A stretch of DNA of 64,000 nt from Glaciozyma antarctica PI12. Its lineage: Eukaryota; Basidiomycota; Microbotryomycetes; Kriegeriales; Camptobasidiaceae. Every line of letters begins with the position of its first letter. Positions within the stretch are counted from its first letter, which is position 1. The notes beneath the pieces are model-generated. The model saw only the letters and a program-made list of their open reading frames with translations. It did no database searches and was not told where the DNA came from. Positions 54,877-64,000 of the stretch are shown one piece after another. Position numbers and translations under genes: made by a program. The stretch is taken from NCBI GenBank assembly GCA_002917775.1, contig KZ627148.1, positions 902,260-966,259 on the forward strand, given 5' to 3'.

Positions 54877-57669
54877 TTATGCAGCGGCGTCGGTCAAACC
54901 GAGGCGTGTATGTGGCTGAGATCCTTCCCCGTCCTCCGCTGTTGCCCGTTCTGCTCGACTGCTCCTCCCTCCCCCCCTTTCATCCACCTTTACCGCCTCT
55001 TTCGCCGCGTCCTCCAAACGACCAAGCGTTTCCTGCAGTCGTCGAAGATCTGCACAGCCCGTGAGTTCTCGTTCAAGCGACGAGAGAGCGAGAACGAACA
55101 GATGAAGCGCTTGAGATTCTGATCGCTCCACACCAGCTCGCGGTGCTTGAGCGAGAAATTCTGCTCCTCTGCGACGATTCAGCTTGTCAGCGAATCACTC
55201 GGTGCGCGATACATCCAGTCGAACGCACCCATACACCGCTGCACAACCACGTCCACCGTCGGACTCGTCCCGTACCCTCCATCGCTCTCCACCAACTCCG
55301 CCAGATGATCCCTGACGTCCCCGATCAAATCGAGCAACACCTCCGAGAACGTTCCCTCCTCCTGCTCCTCGCCGACGATTGACGTAGTCGCCTTTCCTCT
55401 CTCGTGCGCATAACCGGGTGGTAGCGAGGGGACTGCGGCGACGGGGCTGATATCGGGGGAAGGGTGAGCGCCGGGAAAGATGTGGAAGACGAAGCGGCTG
55501 AGCCAGCATCGTTGGAGTGTCTCCCCTGTGCCAGAAGTCAGCGAGATCTTGCGGGGGATGCGAAGGGACGTACGGAAGCGCGCGCTGTACGCGTCGGCGA
55601 GGACTGGTTCACTCGACGTTAGTGACTTCCCAGCGGCCAAAGGGAATGACGTACTCGAGAAGAAAACGGTGAGGACTCCAGCTCCCGCCAGCGCCCAGAT
55701 GCAGAAAAAAGCGCGTCCAGGAGGGGTTTGTGGCGCATAATCTGCGTAGTCCGACGAGCGATCAGCTTTGTCTAGCGCAGGTTCCAACCCAGCGTCTACG
55801 TACCTCCGTAACCCTACAGATTTCACGCCAAAAAAGTCCGTTAGTGGAGTCCTCGCATGGATCCGCCTCGCCCTGCCGCCTGCTCCCCCCTCGAGCCGCG
55901 CCTTCCCTCCTCTCCTCAACCCGCAGTACACGAAGGACTCACGATCGAGGAGAACGAGATAAAGCAGAAGTAAAACGCAATAAAGAACGACCTGCGAAGC
56001 GAGCGACTGTCAGCTGCCATCGCGCGCGGGGGAAGAACGACACGCACCAGCCCTCGAGCTTCATATACGCGGCCGACCCAACAAGCCAAACGACAACAAA
56101 CAACGATACAGAGACAAACACCTGCGCTCCCCGTCGTATCAGCTCCCGACTCCACTCGTCGAAGCTCGCCGACGCACCTGAGACCTAAACTCCCTCGACC
56201 GCTCCTTCTGAATCTCGACGATCGCTTCCTCGTACTGCTTCCCCTCAACCTTCTCCTCCTGCTCCCCCTCCCCATTCTGCCCCGCCTCCTCCAGCTCGGG
56301 TCTCACGCACAGCACCCACCCCAAAGCCTTCCACACCGAATCGGCGAACGTGTTCCTAATACGTGCGCTGTGGCGTCGTAGTCGACGGAGAATGAGCTTC
56401 TCCTGCGTCTTGTACCTGTGCATCTTCTCAGCTTCATTCGGCTGAACGAGGGAGAGAGAAGGGCGTACTCGTTCTCCATCGCTTCTAGAGCTGTGGCTCG
56501 GACGAAGGCGACGACGATAGCGAAGGAGATGATGCCGATCGTGTTGTAGAAGAGCGCAAATACTTGCGAGTTGGTGGTTTCAGGAACGATGTCGCCGAAT
56601 CCCTGCGAAGGAGCGAGTTTATTGAAAGGTCCGCGGAGGGGAGATTGAGGGACGAACGGTGGTGATGACGGTCTGGATGACAAAGTATAGTGCGTCAAGG
56701 AAGCTGTGGGATGTAAAGCACGATGAGCTTGATGCGTGGCGAGGAGCAGCAGTGGAGCGAACTTGAGATTCATGAGATACCTGCATCAAAACCATCAGCT
56801 TCCCTCTCTCCTTCCTCGCGCACGTCCACTCACCGAAACGCCACCGACCCCACCATCACCACACCCAAAAAGATCGTCCAAGCAATCACCAAACTCCTCT
56901 GCTTAGGCGTGATCCCCGGTCCACCTTTCTTCCACCCCCTCGTCGACAAGGCGTCCAACCCCAGTAACCCCATGACGCTGAACGCGACGCAGCTACTCGA
57001 GGCGGTGAGCCAGAAAGCCGTCGAGAGGATGTAGCCGTCTGGGATCTCAACCTTCTCGGCAGCGAAGATGGAAGTGGCGATGAGGTTGATTAGGATCGAC
57101 GAGGAGAGCAATCCCAGGCCTGTGAACGTGCAGAACCTCTTCACGCCACGCATCAGTACCATCCTGTACGAACGAAAGAGATAGAGGGACGAACGGGGTG
57201 CGTCTCGACAGTCCGGAAGAGGAGGAACAACGTCGCCAGCGCCGTGAGCACGAAGGAGACGGCGAGGCCAGCGGTCAACAAGGGTGGGTCCCTCTGCTCC
57301 TGCACGATCTGTCCCATAGCGTCCTTCTTGATGTACCTGCGCCAGCCGCATCAGCTTCTTAACCCACCAGAACCACCAGCCCCCCTCCCATGTCCCCCCT
57401 CCTCCTGCTCCCACCTCACCGCCGCCGCTCCCACCTCACTCTCCTCCCCTCCCCCCGACACCACCGCAGCATCCCCACTACCACCCACACCGCCCCGATC
57501 GCGAGAGAGCAACCCCAACGCACCAATACTCCGTCAAACCCGGCAGCGCCAACAACATCGCGAGCGGCACCAACAGCGCCGCTACGAGGCTCGTCGCGCG
57601 GTGGACAACGAGGTGCCGGTCCTCTCGCATGGGATCTTGGGAGGATTGAAGGAGGTCGAGGTGGACCAT
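54877..57669 (-). CDS. TOK1: TOK-type two-pore outward-rectifier potassium channel
   Basis: Plasma-membrane K+ channel with eight membrane segments and two pores. The first in-frame ATG is at 57669 (MVHLDLLQSSQ); open frame continues upstream to 57783 without an ATG, so an earlier exon is possible. Order: ATSLVAALLVPLAMLLALPG, PLLTAGLAVSFVLTALATLF, GLGLLSSSILINLIATSIFA, VAFSVMGLLGLDAL, SLVIAWTIFLGVVMVGSVAF, then pore 1 FLDALYFVIQTVITT - GFGDIVPETTNSQVFALFYN; a basic, charged linker; VFVSVSLFVVVWLVGSAAYM; pore 2 FFIAFYFCFISFSSI - GYGDYAPQTPPGRAFFCIWA and LAGAGVLTVFFS. The cytosolic tail ends LRRLQETLGRLEDAAKEAVK and GLTDAAA. About 12 introns, including 18- and 10-base exons. Confidence 0.85.
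55804..55813 (-). other. 10-base micro-exon encoding the GYG filter of TOK pore 2
   Basis: On the minus strand the upstream exon ends in TCGATC before gtgagtcc. An intron with branch ctaacgg and acceptor ctgtag follows, then the exon GGTTACGGAG, then donor gtacgtag, and the next acceptor tacgcag before ATTATGCGCC. Spliced, this gives Ile-Gly-Tyr-Gly-Asp-Tyr-Ala-Pro. Skipping the exon would delete the filter and shift the frame. Confidence 0.8.
56763..56780 (-). other. 18-base exon just before TOK pore 1
   Basis: Minus-strand acceptor gatgcag, exon GTATCTCATGAATCTCAA, donor gttcgctc. Joined, it reads FRYLMNLNFLDALYF, leading directly into the first pore helix. The gt-tcgc donor also occurs at the next intron (ACC then gttcgtcc). 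Confidence 0.65.
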
Positions 57670-57838
57670 CGAGGTCGAGGAGAGAGGTTCGAAGTCGAAG
57701 TCGAAGTCTCCCCGCGTCGCCGGCGCGTCGCCTGCTCTGGCGGCGCGTTGCTCTCGATGATGGCTCCTCTCGCAGAAGGCCAAAGGTTTTGCGAACTAGT
57801 AGTTTCACCGCAACATACAATCCCCCATTCGAATTCCC

Positions 57839-60543
57839 TCAGAACACCGGTCCAGCAGCGACGACTTCAGGTGCGCAATCCGCCTCGTACCTCGCGAACG
57901 CCGTCTTGAACATGCCAGCAAGCTTGACCGACTCGGCGGCGAAGGCTTCCTTGTTGGGCCACGCCTTGACGGGGTCGAGGAGGTTGGCGTCGACGCCGGT
58001 GACGGATTTGGGGATAGAGAGGTTGAAGACGGGGCTGTGGGAGGAGGGGGGAGTCAGTGACTGAGATGCGGGTACGGAGAGGGGACGAGGGAGGTTGAGA
58101 GTGCGGGGAGGAAGAATGGGTGCGGAGGGGAGGGAGGGAGGGAGGAGGAAGGAAGGCAGGGAGAGGAACGCACAAGTTCTCAAACTCAGCCTTGGCGAGC
58201 GAGCCATCGTGGATAGCATCGATGATAGCGCGAGTAGCCTTAAGAGGGCAACGCTTTCCAGTTCCGAACTTTCCTCCAGTCCATCCAGTGTTGACGAGCT
58301 GCGCAAGTTCCAATCAGCCTTAATCGACAACGAGGACGAGGGAAGGACGTACCCAGCACTTGGTACCGCTCTTGACCATGCGCTCGGCGAGCATGGTAGC
58401 GTAGCGAGAGGGGTGGAGAACGATGAAGGGCTGTCCGAAGCAGGTGGAGAAAGTGGGAGAGGGCTCGGTGATGCCGTCCTCGGTTCCAGGGGTCTGCGCG
58501 CAACGTTAGCACCGCTCAAGCAAAAGGAGGGAGAAACGTACCTTGGAGGTGTAGCCGGAAAGGAACCAGTACTGAGCCTGGTCGGGGGTGAGGAGGGAGA
58601 CGGGGGGGAGGACACCGAAGGCATCGCAAGTGAGCTGGAGAGGTGCGCGCGTTAGTTCTCGTTCGGGCGCAAAGGAGGGAATGAAGACGCACGTAGATGA
58701 CGTTGCTGGGCTGGCTGGAGGACATGCAGGGGATCTTGGCGTTGGCGATGTGCTCGATGGGGTAGGCGCAACGGGTGTTCTCCGTGATGCCAGTGTCCTC
58801 GTAGTTGGGCTCGCGGGTAGCGTAGTCGTACTGTCGTCGAAACAAGCTCGTCAGCACGAGTGAAAGACTGAGCACAAAGGCAAACGCACGGTGACGTTCT
58901 CGAGGATGGATCCGAACTTGATGGCGCCGTGGATTTCGGGCTCCTTCTCGGCGTTGAGGCCAACGCACTTGGCGTAGCATCCACCCTCGATGTTGAAGAC
59001 TCCAGTGTCGGACCAGACGTGCTGCGAGCGCGCGAGTTTAGCATTCGTTCGCACCAAGGTCGAAAGGAGGAACAACGCACCTCGTCGTCACCGATGAGCT
59101 GACGCAGAGGGTCGGCTGAGAGGGTGGTCTTTCCGGTTCCGGAGAGTCCGAAGAAGAGGGTCACGTCGCCGTTGACTCCCTCGTTGGCGGAGGAGTGGAG
59201 GGAGAGTTGTCCGAACTTGACGGGCTGGAGGTAGTGCTGCGCGAGGACGTAGTGATTAGCTCGAGCACAGTCACGAGCAGTGAGGAACGCACCATGACGG
59301 AGAAGATACCCTTCTTCATCTCTCCGGCGTACTCGGTACCGAGGATGACCATCTCCTTCCTCTTGAAGTTGACCTCGACGGAGGTGCTGGAGGTCATGCC
59401 AGCGGTGAAACGGTTGGCGGGGAACTGTCCAGCGTTGTAGATGATGAAGTCGGGAGTTCCAAAGTCCTCGAGCTCCTTGGCGGTGGGGCGGATGAGCACT
59501 GCGAGGGGTGCGAGCTGAGTTAGCTGCGCTCTGGAAACGGGCAGCGGGAGAAGGAACGCACTGTTGTGCATAAAGAGGGCGTGGTAGGCGCGCGCGCAGA
59601 TGACGCGGACCTTGATGCGGTACTTGGGGTCCCACTGTCAAGAAGGTTGGGGTCAGCTAGAGTGCGGGCAAGTGGGGGGTTGCGAGTGCGAGTGCTGGAG
59701 CGTCGCAAGAGTAAGAGCACGGGTGGATGGGGAGGTGGGGCGAAGGGAGAAGAAGGACGTACGCCGGCGAATCCGTCAAAGACGTAGACGTTGTCGCGGG
59801 TGTTCAGGTAGTCGATGGCACGCTCGCGGTTGATCTCGAACGTGTGCTCGTCCATCTTGATGTTGACGGTACCCCACCAGATGTCATCCTTGCTCGTGTA
59901 GACGATGTAGACGATACGCTTGTCCTTGGGCGAAACGGCCGGTCTTCTTGCCGGAGAAGTTGATGAGCGCGCCAGAGGAGGCGAGGACGGCGCCCTCGTA
60001 CTTGATAGCGTCCTCGTAGAGCTGGGCGACGGGAGCGTTGCGCTGTCATACACGGGTTAGCTGGGTCTTTCCTGAGCCGCGGGAGGGAGCAAGCGGACCT
60101 TGAGGTGGATCTTCTCCATGTCGAATCCGGCCTCGGAGAACATGTCGAGGTCCTTTCCGAGAAGGCCGTAGGTGGCCTCGGGTCCGCTGCGAATGGTAAA
60201 AGGGCCTGGTTAGCTCGTCGTTCCTGCTGCATCTTGAGCTGTAACTTCGGTACGACGAGTCGCCATGAAAGCGGGGTAGAACGAACTCCCGGTCCCTCCC
60301 CCTCCCTCAGCGTCGTGCGCCGTGCTCGCCCAATGCCTGATACACCATCCAGGCTGTACAGAGCGTGGCTTGGGAGCGAGGCCGCGGCACAAGGTATCTC
60401 CAAGGCGGAAGCGGGTACCCGGAAGGAGGAGAGAGCGTGGAGAAGGCGGGCACTCACAGAGCGTCGAGGTGAGAGCCAGTCTCCTCGTAGCCAGGGCGGC
60501 CGGGAGTGGCAGTGCGGGAAGGAGGCTGTTGGGAGTTGGGCAT
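57839..60543 (-). CDS. PCK1: Phosphoenolpyruvate carboxykinase (ATP)
   Basis: Converts oxaloacetate plus ATP to PEP in gluconeogenesis, cytosolic. Reading from 60543: [20 protein letters not shown] - [49 protein letters not shown] - [97 protein letters not shown]-loop [16 protein letters not shown], metal site [83 protein letters not shown], ending EVVAAGPVF. Ten or so introns. One surplus A in aaa at 59933-59935 breaks the invariant GRSPKDKR motif: GKKTGR is in one frame, SPKDKRIVY in the next. Since everything else is canonical, an assembly error is the simplest reading. Glucose repression is expected from biology, not seen here. Confidence 0.95.
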
Positions 60544-61048
60544 GGCTGAGGTGGAGTTGGGAGCTGGCGGAAGGAAGAGAGTTAGCTCAAGTCTCACAGG
60601 CAGTCAGGTGAGCTCGTCTCTCGGTCAAGTTGAGCTCGAGTAGCTCTTGACCGAGTCCAGCTTGAGTTGCTGAGCTTACTGAAGGTGTGCAAAAGTTCCT
60701 TGACTGGGTCAAAGAAGTGTTGAAGAGGAAGGAAGAGGGGACCAGCGGAACTCTTTAGCGAACAGCAAGGGAATCCCGCCCGCCCGTCCCTTCCCGACTT
60801 TCCGCGTTCAAAGTCGGAACAGCGCACTGAGCCAAACTTTGCTGTGTACATTCCAGTGCCCTGCTTACTCTGAGGGCCAGTGAGGCAGACGAAGAAACAG
60901 GACAGACGAGTAAGGAACGATCTCATCTCATCTCGTTAGACGCCCAAGTCCGAGGACGTCGAGTCTCCTACTTCGTCTGGAATCGATCTCAAAGCTGTCT
61001 GTCCCCCTGGGTCCTTAGCTAATCTGGCTCGGGGGTCCACGGTTAGGC
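60544..61048. promoter_or_regulatory. PCK1 upstream / divergent intergenic region
   Basis: Between PCK1 (-) and NAA50 (+); must hold the PCK1 promoter. Contains a tcaagttgagctcgag / ctcttgaccgagtccagctt stretch near 60625-60665 with partial dyad character. No confident regulator site. Confidence 0.35.
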
Positions 61049-61950
61049 GCGCTCTACGACCCGCGGCCCTCGACTGGTGACGACGAACTCAAGACCGAAA
61101 CAGCCCTCTTCCACCCGACTCAATCTCCTCTCCCGCCCCTCCTCCCCAACAACAAACACCCTTTGGCCACCCTGTTCGAACCACAGTACCTCCCTCTCCT
61201 CCCCCTCCCTCTCCCGCCCTTCTCCTACTCGCAACAAGACCTCCCCATAACCTGCTCCACCTCCTCCCTCCGAACTGGTTTCCTTCCGTTCCCGTTCCGC
61301 CCGCGGCGCGAGCGGCTCACCTTTGAACTAGTGGAGATGAAGAGGGCTTCGGTGGGCGTCGTCAAGGCGCTTCAGGTGCGTCCTTTCCCCCGGCGCAAGG
61401 AGGGAGGCGGCTAACGAGGTCGCGTAAGCAGGACGAACACCTTCCGTTGACCTACCCGCCGTCCTTCTACACGCACCTCCTCACGCTCCCTCACTCTCTC
61501 GCTCTCCTCGCCAACGCCCTTCCCTTCCCGCTCCCCTCCTCCGACCCACTCTCCCCCTCCTCACCAAACCCCGAAACAGGACCACCCCTCCTAGGAACCC
61601 TCTCCGCACGCCTCCTCCCCAACCCCCTCGGCCCTCCAGGAATCTACATCCTCTCCCTCGTCGTCCACCCTTCCTCTCGTCGGCGGGGCGTCGCTCGAGC
61701 ACTCCTCGCTGGGGCCGTGAGGCGGTTATTAGACGATTACGATGGTACCGACTTTGGAGGGGCGCAGGGAGGGGTTGGGGGGAATGGAGGAGGGAGGAAA
61801 GCTTGGGTGTCGCTCCATGTACAGAGGGAGAATGAGGAGGCGATGAGGTTGTATAGAAAGGAGGGACTGGCGGAGAGGGGGGTGGTGAGGGGGTATTATA
61901 GAGGAGGTGGGGGGGATGCGGTGGAAATGGGGGGGTGGGTGGAGGGTTGA
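61049..61950 (+). CDS. NAA50: N-alpha-acetyltransferase NAA50-like (GNAT), 5' end unresolved
   Basis: Predicted GNAT enzyme acetylating protein N-termini beginning with Met. The core is LTFELVEMKRASVGVVKALQ, an intron (gtgcgtcctt to gtaagcag), DEHLPLTYPPSFYTHLLTLP (matching the FPVSYNDKFY substrate loop of NAA50), a Pro-rich insertion, GIYILSLVVHPSSRRRGVAR - ALL (acetyl-CoA site RxxGxA), and WVSLHVQRENEEAMRLYRKE - GLAERGVVRGYYRGGG, stop at 61948-61950. The domain clearly begins upstream of the first internal ATG (61335), and the frame is open back to about 61019 without an ATG, so the start exon is missing from my reading. The Pro/Ser loop (PFPLPSSDPLSPSSPNPETG) is an expansion relative to animal NAA50. 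Confidence 0.75.
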
Positions 61951-63108
61951 TTTCTGTGGGCGTGGAGAGAGTACGGAGGTGTAGGAAGAGGGAGGTTGTG
62001 GTTGTAGGGACTTTGTTGAGCGTGTTGAAGAACAGATGTTGTTGGACGTAGCTTGGGGACTTAGTTGAGGAACTGCGCGCTTGCTTCTAAAGCGCAAACG
62101 GAATAGCGAGGAGCGAAAGACGAGTGCGAAGAACGGAAAGTGGCGCGAGACTCGGTCCGATGGTCGAGGAATGCTGGTGGCGTCAAGTCTGTCTGCTCTC
62201 AAAGACTGCTCGCTTCCAAAGTGATCCAATGTCAGCCCTATCTGTCAAATGACGAGGAGGTCGTTTGGGGGAAGGACGTCAAGTCCTTGGGTGCGAAGGA
62301 GGTCGCCGCGCCCTTCGACGAAGTTTGGCACTGCAATCGCACCTTCGCACCAGGAGCTGGTGATCGTTAGTTATCAGCGGAAGGCGTGCTGGTTGCGGGG
62401 GTAAATCGAGTGAAGCAATCGTGAGGGAGAAAAGAGAGAGCCGGAGTCGTTCACTCGTGCTCTCACGCAGAGGTGTCTGTCTCAGCTCGCTTCACCAGAC
62501 CCCCGGTCTTCCCTAACGCGCACCATCTTCGGTACAAGCTTATCTGCTCGTAGGTACAGAGGGTCAGTGCTATACCTATGTTTTCAGAGTTTGCAAATTC
62601 TAGGGCTGGCAGGATCCGCTCACGGGGCCAAATCTCGCAACCCCCCTCACTCCACTCCCCTCCTCTCCTTGTGCAAGCAGAGTCCGACCAGAGCTTCACA
62701 ACTCCCGAGTAGCGTATCCAGACTCCATTCTACACAAGATCGTGGCACTTGCGCAGACCTGGAGCCCGGCGTGAGACAGCTCCTGGTGAATCTCGCACCC
62801 CCCTCGCAAGCCCTCGCAAGCCCTCGCTCTCCTCCTTCTGTGCCGAGGTAACCATTCACTTTCCTACTACCAGAAGCATAAGCAGCGTTTTTTCTTATCA
62901 TGCGTCGTCTTCCACTGCTCTCGGAGGAACGGGGGGGAAGTGAGGCAGGCGAAAGCGCACGCTCAAGGTTCGCAACAGGCCGCGGTCAGAAAGAAGCAGG
63001 AGAGGCGGAGCGCTTCGTGCCAAATAATTTGTGGCATTGTTCCCGTTCTACAGCCCTTTTAATCTACATCTCTTCCCGCAACCGCCGTCGTCCTTATCCA
63101 CACAGCCC
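61951..63108. other. 1.2-kb region without recognised genes
   Basis: Frames such as 62140-62370 have no family resemblance. A short tandem ctcgcaagcc repeat (two and a half units) lies at about 62806-62830. Convergent 3' ends of the flanking genes must fall here. Confidence 0.35.
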
Positions 63109-64000
63109 TCACGAGTTATCAGCGCAGCTGAAAGGCTGTGAGATGTTGCCAGAGTCGAAATCCTTCATGATTCCGAGGATACTTCCGTATCTACAGACGC
63201 AGTGATTAGCTCCGAGATCCAGCTGAACGGAAAAGGAGAGAGGAACGCACGTTCCACCGATGCAGAGGAAACTTCCAGCGACGATGATGAACAAGTTCCA
63301 GGCGACGAGAGCGCAGTACTTGAATGACTTGTCGGTCGTACGGAACTGCCAGTTGTCGTAGAGCCACATACCACCCATGATCTGCATGCTGAGGGTTGTT
63401 CCGAAGAGCGCGCCGACGAGTCCTGGACAGAGAGGTCAGTGAGGGCGCAAGTTCGCCAGCGAGGGCGCAAGTTCGCGCTGAGAAATTGAACGTACCGATA
63501 AGACCGTTAAAGAAGGGAACGGCGGACGCGATTACGAAGGAAAACGCGACGCAGAAACCGACCGAGGCGCTGGGAGGAGAGAGAGCGGTGTCAGCGAGGG
63601 GTGAGAGAGAGAGTGCGAGAAGACGTACGTCCACAGTACGTAGTGAAGAGGAGTGTTGTTACCGAGGTGGTGACTTCCGCGAAGGAGGCGAACGAAGATG
63701 TACTTCGCAGGGAGCTACCGACGAAAAACCGTCAGCGAAGGAACTCGCACTGGAGGAGGATCAAGACGGACGTGACTGTACAAGATACACCCGACCTATG
63801 TGCACAATTCACAATCAGAACACTTGCGAGCGAAGAGGACGACGAGGCGACTCACCAAAAGTCCGGGGATTGCGATGCCGTAGCAGATCTTCTTGAGGAG
63901 GTCTCCAGCGGTACCGAGGGCGGGTACGGCAACGTATTGACCAGCGTACGCGTAGACGACAAGGCCGACGACCTGAGAGAGACGCAAGACTTAGCGAAGA
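63109..64000 (-). CDS. Amino-acid transporter of the AAAP family (partial, cut by window end)
   Basis: C-terminal part of a multi-spanning permease. Reading from the right edge: VVGLVVYAYAGQYVAVPALG - TAGDLLKKICYGIAIPGLL, LPAKYIFVRLLRGSHHLGNN - TPLHYVLW, ASVGFCVAFSFVIASAVPFF - NGLIG, LVGALFGTTLSMQIMGGMWL - YDNWQFRTTDKSFKYCALVA - WNLFIIVAGSFLCIGGT, YGSILGIMKDFDSGNISQPF - SCADNS, stop at 63111-63109. Introns have the usual short form. The AYAGQ motif and the AxPFFNxLIxLxGALFGT pattern fit the Aa_trans / N. crassa Mtr-like neutral amino-acid permeases. The 5' part lies outside the window. Confidence 0.8.

Noticed and set aside
512-59935. Programmed frameshifting as a shared mechanism for all frame breaks
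   Set aside because: There is no common slippery sequence or downstream structure at the sites, and PEPCK is not known to use frameshifting anywhere.
62140-62370. Open frame as a small gene
   Set aside because: No family resemblance, no intron signals and no neighbouring context.

Overview
The window is nuclear DNA of a GC-rich basidiomycete yeast, most likely a red yeast of the Sporidiobolales (Rhodotorula/Rhodosporidium type). The evidence is dense multi-exon genes, introns of roughly 45-90 bases with gtgcgt/gtacgt donors, CTGAC/CTAAC branch sites and cag acceptors, and protein families typical of fungi. There are no operons. I read about 30 protein loci by joining exons by eye, so internal exon edges are approximate unless stated.

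Layout. 0.5-1.6 kb: an F-box-like protein. 1.9-5.1 kb (-): a hormone-sensitive-lipase type alpha/beta hydrolase. 5.4-9.2 kb (-): an E(z)/EZH2-like histone methyltransferase. 9.6-14.1 kb: a roadblock dynein light chain (+), a hot-dog thioesterase-like protein (-) and the cell-wall MAP kinase SLT2/MPK1 (-). 16.0-22.5 kb: ribosomal protein eL14 (+), a fatty-acid-hydroxylase family protein (+) and ATG13 (-). 22.9-36.4 kb: an F-box/leucine-rich family cluster (three coding copies with an F-box, one LRR-only copy, two decayed copies) interleaved with DNA polymerase eta, a nuclear peroxiredoxin and two small unknown genes. 36.5-38.7 kb: gene-poor DNA with palindromes and a possible retroelement fossil. 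38.8 kb: a membrane-anchored dithiol glutaredoxin. 40.0-49.9 kb: two paralogous four-repeat SANT/Myb genes flanking a truncated FAD oxidoreductase fragment, a 443-base N gap bounded by near-identical copies, and a THI5/NMT1-type substrate-binding protein gene. 51.1-54.8 kb: a giant disordered protein with CDK-site-like repeats. 54.9-57.7 kb (-): a TOK-type two-pore potassium channel. 57.8-60.5 kb (-): PEP carboxykinase. 61.0-61.9 kb: NAA50. The right edge cuts an amino-acid transporter.

Three things stand out. First, the TOK channel has an intron directly before the selectivity-filter glycine in both pores, and the second filter sits on a 10-base micro-exon. Second, the F-box/LRR and SANT/Myb families look like young, fast-changing local expansions. 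Third, single-base frame breaks recur, including one inside the invariant GRSPKDKR motif of PEP carboxykinase. Many of these are therefore probably assembly indels, and no single break should be read as biology without resequencing.
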